64,000 nucleotides of DNA, taken from NCBI RefSeq assembly GCF_029229925.1, contig NZ_CP107254.1, forward strand, positions 1,054,001 to 1,118,000, written 5' to 3'. The first letter of the stretch is position 1. Each line of letters opens with the position of its first letter. Below, piece after piece: positions 59,474 through 64,000 of this stretch. The DNA is from Halorhabdus sp. BNX81 (GTDB lineage Archaea; Halobacteriota; Halobacteria; Halobacteriales; Haloarculaceae). Below the pieces are notes generated by a model, which saw only the letters and a list, made by a program, of their open reading frames with translations, did no database searches and was not told the origin of the DNA. A program made the translations under genes and the position numbers.

Positions 59474-62182
59474 GTGCATCTCCGTGGGCCAGTCCTCGAG
59501 GTAGGCGAGACGAAAACCGTCAGCACGGACTACGGCGAGCGGGACCTCGCCGAGGTCACGATCCGCCCCGAGGACGGCCGCGCGGAGCCAGTCACGGTCA
59601 CGCTGTGGGGTAAGTGGACCGAGACGGCCGACGTCCTCGAAGCCGGGATGGACATCGCCGTCTTCGACGCAGAGGAGCGCGAGTATCGCGGCGAGACCAC
59701 CTATCAGACCGGCGAGGACACGATGGTCGTTGTCGAACCCGACTTCATCGTCGACGTGACCGATGTCCGGTCGTGGGTGCAGTGTCCCCGGATGTACTAC
59801 CTGAACAAGCTCTCGGGGACGCCGCTGGCCTACCCGGTCGTGAAAGGGACCATCGTCCACGAGGTCTTCGGCGATCTCCTTCGCGGTCGGGACGTCGAGG
59901 ACGCCGTCGCCGAACGCGTCGACGAGGTCGGCCTCGAACTCGGCCTTCTGGGACGGGACGCCGAAACGGTCCGCCAGGACGCCCTGGATCACGCCAGCGC
60001 GATCGAAGGCTGGCTCCAGCAGGGCCACCTGACCGACGGCGGCCAGACCACCTTCGGTCCGACCGAGGGCGAGTGGCGCTCCGAACAGACGCTCATCAGC
60101 CAGCGCTACGGGCTGAAGGGACGGGCCGACGCCGTCCGGCGGGGGATGCCCGTCGAACTCAAGACGGGCAAGAACACGAACCGTGAACCACGATTTCAGG
60201 ACAAGATCCAGGCCGCCGCCTACGCCCTCATCCTGGGCGAACACGGCGACGAACCGCCCAACACCGGGACGCTTCTCTATACCAAGAACGCTGCAGTCGA
60301 TCGCAATGAGGAGGGCGGTGACCTCTCGCCGGCCAAGGAGTTCTCCATCGGGTCGGGCCTGCTCGAGTTCGTCCTCCGGACGAGAAACGAAATCGCCGCG
60401 ATGGAGCACGGCATGGATGTCCCGACCGGCTACGAGGCCGATGCAAAGTGCGAGTACTGCTTCGAGCAGGACACCTGCATGGCCGTCTCGGGCCGGCTGG
60501 ATCAGGAGTCAAAGGCCGGCCAGATCGGGAACCCGATCCCGGAAGACGAACGCGAGTACTTCGAGCGGAACTATCGTGCGATCGAGGCCGAGCGCCGGGC
60601 CGCTCACCGTGAGTACGCCAAGCTCTGGGACCAGGACAAAGAGGAACGGGCCGAGGACGACCGCGCGCTGATCGACCTCGAACCCACCGGCCAACGCGAA
60701 CTCGACGACGGCAGCTGGGAACTGCGAGCCAAAGCGACGGGCGCGACCTCGAAGATCCGCGAAGGTGACGTCGTGCTGGCGAGTGACGGTGACCCGATCG
60801 AAGGTGAGGCGGAACTGGCCCGCGTCCAACGGCTAGCAGATGAAATCGTCGTCACCGCCGACGAACCGGTCGAGCTCCGCCGGCTCGACGTCTATCCCTC
60901 GGAACTCTCGACCGACCGGATGCTGACGGCGATCCACGACGCCCTGTTGCAACAGTCACCCGACGAGAAAGCAGTCCTGTTCGGCGGCCAAGCGCCCGCG
61001 TTCGAGGACGTCGCGGAGACGTTCATCGAGAACAACCCCGCCCAGGATCAGGCAGTCAGTCGGGCAGTTGGCGCGGAGGACTTCGCGCTGATCCACGGCC
61101 CGCCGGGGACCGGCAAGACCTACACGCTCGCGACGCTGGTCGACGCGCTGGTCGAGCGCGGCGAGCGCGTTCTCCTCTCTGCCTTCACGAACCGCGCGGT
61201 CGACAACGCCGTCGAGGCGTTGCTGGAGCAGGGCGTCGAGGGCGTCGTCCGGATGGGGACCGAGACCGGCGTTCGCGAGGATCTCGCCCACGTCCGACTC
61301 GATCCGGCGGGCGATCCCGACGAGCGGGCGGCCGAACTCACCGAGGCACCCGTCGTCGCGGCGACGACGGCGACCTGCGGCTCGCGGATCATGCGCGAGC
61401 AGGACTTCGACGTGGCTGTCATCGACGAGGCGGGACAGTTGACCGAACCCGGTGCGCTGGCGGCGGTCGCCCGCGCCGAGCGGTTCGTCCTCGTCGGCGA
61501 CCACCAGCAACTCCCACCGGTCGTCCGCGCGGAAGACGACATCGCCGACCGGGAGTCGACCGCCGACCTTTCCCAATCGCTGTTCGAGCGCCTGATCGAC
61601 GCCCATCCCGACGCCGGCGTGTTGCTCGATCGGCAATACCGGATGGCCCAGCGAATCCAGGCCTACTCCTCCTGGGAGTTCTACGACGGGCAGTTGCGGC
61701 CCGCCAGCGGCGAGATCGCCGGACAGACGCTCGCCGATCTCGATGGCGTCGATCCGGCCGCACTGCCCGACCATCTCGGAGGTCGGGTCACGTTTCTCGA
61801 TCCGGACGGGCAGGCAGTGGGGAACACCAATCCCGACGAGGCTGCGGCCGTGGCGGAGACCGTCGACTCGTACCTCGATGCCGGCGTCGATCCGGGAGAC
61901 GTGGGCGTGATTGCGCCGTATCGCGCGCAGGTCGCCGAGATCGGCCAGCGCGTCCCCGACGGGGTGACCGTCGACACCGTCGATCGCTTCCAGGGGTCCA
62001 GTAAGGAGGTCGTCCTCGTCTCCTTCGTCGCCACAGGGAGCCTGGAGGGACCGATCTTCGAGGACTATCGGCGGATCAACGTCGCGCTGACGCGGGCGAA
62101 GCGTGCACTCGTGCTGATCGGCGATGCCGAGGCACTCTCGACCGACGACCGGTATCGGCGGATGGTCGAGTGGGCGCGCTGA
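59474..62182 (+). CDS. Dna2/Cas4-like nuclease-helicase (SF1B)
   Basis: The protein of about 902 residues begins with an OB-fold-like part (HLRGPVLEVGETKTVSTDYG) and goes on to a Cas4-type nuclease with PLAYPVVKGTIVHEVFG, MPVELKTGKN and QAAAYALIL. A Cys set (CPRMYYL at about 59783, and CEYCFEQDTC at about 60449) would hold an iron-sulfur cluster. The UPF1-like SF1B helicase has Walker A GPPGTGKT near 61098, VIDEAGQL, LDRQYRM, VDRFQGSSKEVV and INVALTRAKR. Dna2 trims DNA ends and flaps in replication and repair. A GTG at 59393, overlapping the vapC stop, would add 27 residues; GTG 59474 is preferred by domain content. Confidence 0.85.
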   Translation: MHLRGPVLEVGETKTVSTDYGERDLAEVTIRPEDGRAEPVTVTLWGKWTETADVLEAGMDIAVFDAEEREYRGETTYQTGEDTMVVVEPDFIVDVTDVRSWVQCPRMYYLNKLSGTPLAYPVVKGTIVHEVFGDLLRGRDVEDAVAERVDEVGLELGLLGRDAETVRQDALDHASAIEGWLQQGHLTDGGQTTFGPTEGEWRSEQTLISQRYGLKGRADAVRRGMPVELKTGKNTNREPRFQDKIQAAAYALILGEHGDEPPNTGTLLYTKNAAVDRNEEGGDLSPAKEFSIGSGLLEFVLRTRNEIAAMEHGMDVPTGYEADAKCEYCFEQDTCMAVSGRLDQESKAGQIGNPIPEDEREYFERNYRAIEAERRAAHREYAKLWDQDKEERAEDDRALIDLEPTGQRELDDGSWELRAKATGATSKIREGDVVLASDGDPIEGEAELARVQRLADEIVVTADEPVELRRLDVYPSELSTDRMLTAIHDALLQQSPDEKAVLFGGQAPAFEDVAETFIENNPAQDQAVSRAVGAEDFALIHGPPGTGKTYTLATLVDALVERGERVLLSAFTNRAVDNAVEALLEQGVEGVVRMGTETGVREDLAHVRLDPAGDPDERAAELTEAPVVAATTATCGSRIMREQDFDVAVIDEAGQLTEPGALAAVARAERFVLVGDHQQLPPVVRAEDDIADRESTADLSQSLFERLIDAHPDAGVLLDRQYRMAQRIQAYSSWEFYDGQLRPASGEIAGQTLADLDGVDPAALPDHLGGRVTFLDPDGQAVGNTNPDEAAAVAETVDSYLDAGVDPGDVGVIAPYRAQVAEIGQRVPDGVTVDTVDRFQGSSKEVVLVSFVATGSLEGPIFEDYRRINVALTRAKRALVLIGDAEALSTDDRYRRMVEWAR

Positions 62183-62226
62183 GAAAGACCGATACCGAAA
62201 AGGGTCATCCGACGTAATCGGTCGGC

Positions 62227-62910
62227 GTGTCACCTGCCACGGACGGACCGACGGTCGCCGGGAAGTGCGCACCTGAACCAGCGGCGCTCGCGGCCGCCGC
62301 CGATCGGGGGTTCGACGCCGTCGAACTCTATCTCGAACGCCAGCATCTCGACGCGCTCGAGGAGACGGTCCGAACTGTCGAGGACGCGGCCGTCTCGGCT
62401 GCTTCGGTTCACACGCCACACGTCACGCCGGACGAACACGAGTACTACGAACTGACAGACCGCCTCGCGGTCGAACTCGATGCCTACCTCGTGCTCCACT
62501 CGAAGTACGTCATGCACGTCTTCGCGCCGGACGTGGAGGCGATCGGCTTCGATGCGGCCCACGGCCACGAGAACAACACCGGCGCGAGCGTCATGCACCT
62601 AGAGGAGATGATCCTCGCCCGCGGGAACGATCTGGTGCTCGATACGGCCCACCTCTACACGGCAGAGCGCGAGTATCACGACGCTCTCGAGTCCCTGCTC
62701 TCGACGTATCCCGACCAGATCGGACTCATCCATCTCACGGACAGCACGCGCCGGGACGACGGGCTTCCGTTCGGTGACGGCGAGATCGACCTGGCGGCGA
62801 CGGTGAGAGCAATCCGCGACTCGTCCTTCGACGGCCCGATCGTGCTGGAGGTCAGCCAGGACGCCCAGGCCGACGCGCTGGCGGTGTTCGAGGACTACTG
62901 GGCGGACTGA
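62227..62910 (+). CDS. xylose-isomerase-like TIM-barrel protein
   Basis: The 227-residue protein is a TIM barrel of the AP endonuclease/sugar-phosphate isomerase family: AADRGFDAVELYLERQHLD, VHTPHVTPDEHEYYEL, VLDTAHLYTAE with metal-type Asp/His, and LIHLTDSTRRDDG. It lacks the full three-metal endonuclease IV set that would mark it as a DNA repair enzyme. A metal-dependent isomerase or epimerase is likelier. It starts with GTG at 62227, 45 bases after the helicase gene, and precedes larA by 62 bases, so an operon is possible. Confidence 0.75.
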   Translation: MSPATDGPTVAGKCAPEPAALAAAADRGFDAVELYLERQHLDALEETVRTVEDAAVSAASVHTPHVTPDEHEYYELTDRLAVELDAYLVLHSKYVMHVFAPDVEAIGFDAAHGHENNTGASVMHLEEMILARGNDLVLDTAHLYTAEREYHDALESLLSTYPDQIGLIHLTDSTRRDDGLPFGDGEIDLAATVRAIRDSSFDGPIVLEVSQDAQADALAVFEDYWAD

Positions 62911-62972
62911 TCGGCCTCGGGCCGTCGTGGGCAATCCATTTGTGGCCCGCGTCCGTCTCGACACCCGAACAG

Positions 62973-64000
62973 ATGACATTCGAAGTCCCACGCGGAGACG
63001 GCTACGTCGAGGTCGATCTCCCCGACTGTGACGTGACGATCGCGGAACTCCCCGGCGGCGAACCGGTCGACGTTCGCGAGGCAGCCGAGGCGGCGGTGGC
63101 CGATCCACACGGCCCGCCACTCGCCGAGCGCGCGAACGCCGACGACGACGTCGCCATCGTCGTCACGGACGTCACGCGGGACGCCCCCGACGGGATTCTG
63201 GTCGACGTGCTCTTCGACGAACTCGAGGCCGCCGGCGTCGACCGCGAACAGGTCACCATCGTCCTCGGACTCGGCCTCCATCGCCCGATGGACGAGGCGG
63301 AGATCGAGGCCGAACTCGGCGAGTACGCCGACCTCGCGGAGAACCACGATCCCGACAACACTGTCACGCTTGGCGAGGTCAACCACATTCCGATCGAGAT
63401 CTACACGCCGGTCGCGGAGGCTGATCTCGTGCTCACGACCGGTCAGAGCGAACCCCACCAGTACGCGGGTTTCTCCGGCGGTGCGAAGACAGTCATCATC
63501 GGCGCGGGCGGCGAGTCCTTCATCAAGTACACCCACGGCCCGGACATGCTGGGCCAGGAGTCGGTCAAGCTTGGCAAGATCGACGGCAACCCGTTCCGGG
63601 AGGCCGTCGAGGAAGCGGGCGAACTGGTCGGCCTGGACTTCTGTCTGAACGTCACGCCCGGCCCTGACGGGTTTCTGGATGCTTCCGCGGGTAACTCCGG
63701 CGCGGTGGTCCGGGACCTCGCCGAGACCGCCCGCGAGGCGCTGGCCTTCGAGGTCGACGGCAAGTACGACGCCGTCGTCTCGGGCGTCGGCGCGCCCAAG
63801 GACGCCCAGCTCTACCAGACGACCCGCGGGATCACCTACGTCGTGCTCTCCGATGGCGCACCGGTCAAGGAGGGCGGTCGCGTGGTCGTGCCCGCCGTGC
63901 TCGACGAGGGCTACGGTGCGGGTCGGGGCGAAGAGCGCTTCTACGAGTGGCTCTCGGGTGCCGAGGACGCCGAGTCGGCCTACCAGGCGATGCTACAGGG
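62973..64000 (+). CDS. larA: LarA-family nickel-dependent racemase (partial, runs off the window)
   Basis: About 342 residues are visible and the frame is still open at the window end. It has DVTRDAPDGILVDVLFDELE, then GLGLHRPMDEAEIE, EPHQYAGFSGGAKTVIIG with the lysine that carries the nickel-pincer cofactor, and VTPGPDGFLDASAG. Known LarA interconverts D- and L-lactate; related LarA-like proteins act on other 2-hydroxyacids. An L-lactate dehydrogenase lies 11 kb away. The ATG at 62973 starts MTFEVPRGDGYVEVDLPD. Confidence 0.85.
   Translation, partial: MTFEVPRGDGYVEVDLPDCDVTIAELPGGEPVDVREAAEAAVADPHGPPLAERANADDDVAIVVTDVTRDAPDGILVDVLFDELEAAGVDREQVTIVLGLGLHRPMDEAEIEAELGEYADLAENHDPDNTVTLGEVNHIPIEIYTPVAEADLVLTTGQSEPHQYAGFSGGAKTVIIGAGGESFIKYTHGPDMLGQESVKLGKIDGNPFREAVEEAGELVGLDFCLNVTPGPDGFLDASAGNSGAVVRDLAETAREALAFEVDGKYDAVVSGVGAPKDAQLYQTTRGITYVVLSDGAPVKEGGRVVVPAVLDEGYGAGRGEERFYEWLSGAEDAESAYQAMLQ

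Overview
The window is haloarchaeal chromosomal DNA. Supporting signs are a GC-rich coding style with very acidic proteins, many transcripts that appear leaderless (a TATA box about 25 bases before the start codon), and archaeal informational genes (RNase P p30, a COG1325-type exosome-associated protein, archaeal-type SAM synthetase, a PIN-domain ATPase). There are also an AglJ-like glycosyltransferase, a PGF-CTERM surface protein, UPF0058 and DUF5789 proteins, and a fused ThiD-ThiN enzyme. An L-lactate dehydrogenase together with a LarA-type racemase, plus a sugar isomerase/kinase pair, would fit a saccharolytic, possibly fermentative haloarchaeon such as Halorhabdus or a relative. That genus guess is inference only.

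Layout. Bases 1-5.2 kb are the end of a glycan-synthesis island: a sugar formyltransferase, an NAD-dependent sugar epimerase, an alkaline-phosphatase-fold protein, a DegT-type sugar aminotransferase and an AglJ-like glycosyltransferase. Its first 3 kb are visibly more AT-rich than the rest. From 5.2 to 13.3 kb come a rhomboid protease, a METTL5-type rRNA methyltransferase, a GAF membrane sensor, an RNase P/exosome-associated operon, a NUDIX protein preceded by a possible coupled upstream ORF, and pyrB-pyrI. From 13.5 to 26.3 kb come a RAD55-like protein, an AT-rich inserted gene, a second NUDIX protein, FKBP, CYTH, SAM synthetase, ThiI, a receiver protein, cysteine synthase, thioredoxins and PurD. 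From 26.4 to 35.3 kb come a striking tetrapeptide-repeat membrane protein, the PIN-ATPase, the sugar isomerase and kinase, a proline-type peptidase, and a TetR regulator divergent from an ABC exporter with a clear palindromic operator. From 35.3 to 46.6 kb come a hybrid sensor kinase, AroA, DUF2391, a first MutS, a secreted metallopeptidase-like protein and ThiDN. From 46.7 to 54.5 kb come a cupin, an AIR-synthase-like protein, the AmrS-type radical SAM enzyme, a CBS-domain membrane protein, L-lactate dehydrogenase, a zinc-ribbon microprotein, an SDR protein, UPF0058 and a thioredoxin. From 54.6 kb to the end come a second MutS whose mismatch-contact glutamate is a lysine, a Tat lipoprotein with an internal duplication, an AbrB-VapC module running into a Dna2/Cas4-like nuclease-helicase, a TIM-barrel protein, and LarA, which is cut by the window end.

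Working together. The first cluster looks like synthesis and transfer of an N-formylated amino sugar onto lipid-linked or S-layer glycans. The TetR/ABC pair is a self-contained inducible export module. The isomerase and PfkB kinase probably feed a hexose into central metabolism. LDH and LarA bracket lactate metabolism, although they are 11 kb apart. Several short genes (45-aa and 58-aa zinc proteins, a 25-aa membrane peptide, a 24-codon upstream ORF) were found by reading intergenic sequence, and two of them have well-placed expression signals. No rRNA, tRNA, CRISPR array, intact insertion sequence or origin was seen. No gap longer than 300 bases lacks a gene.
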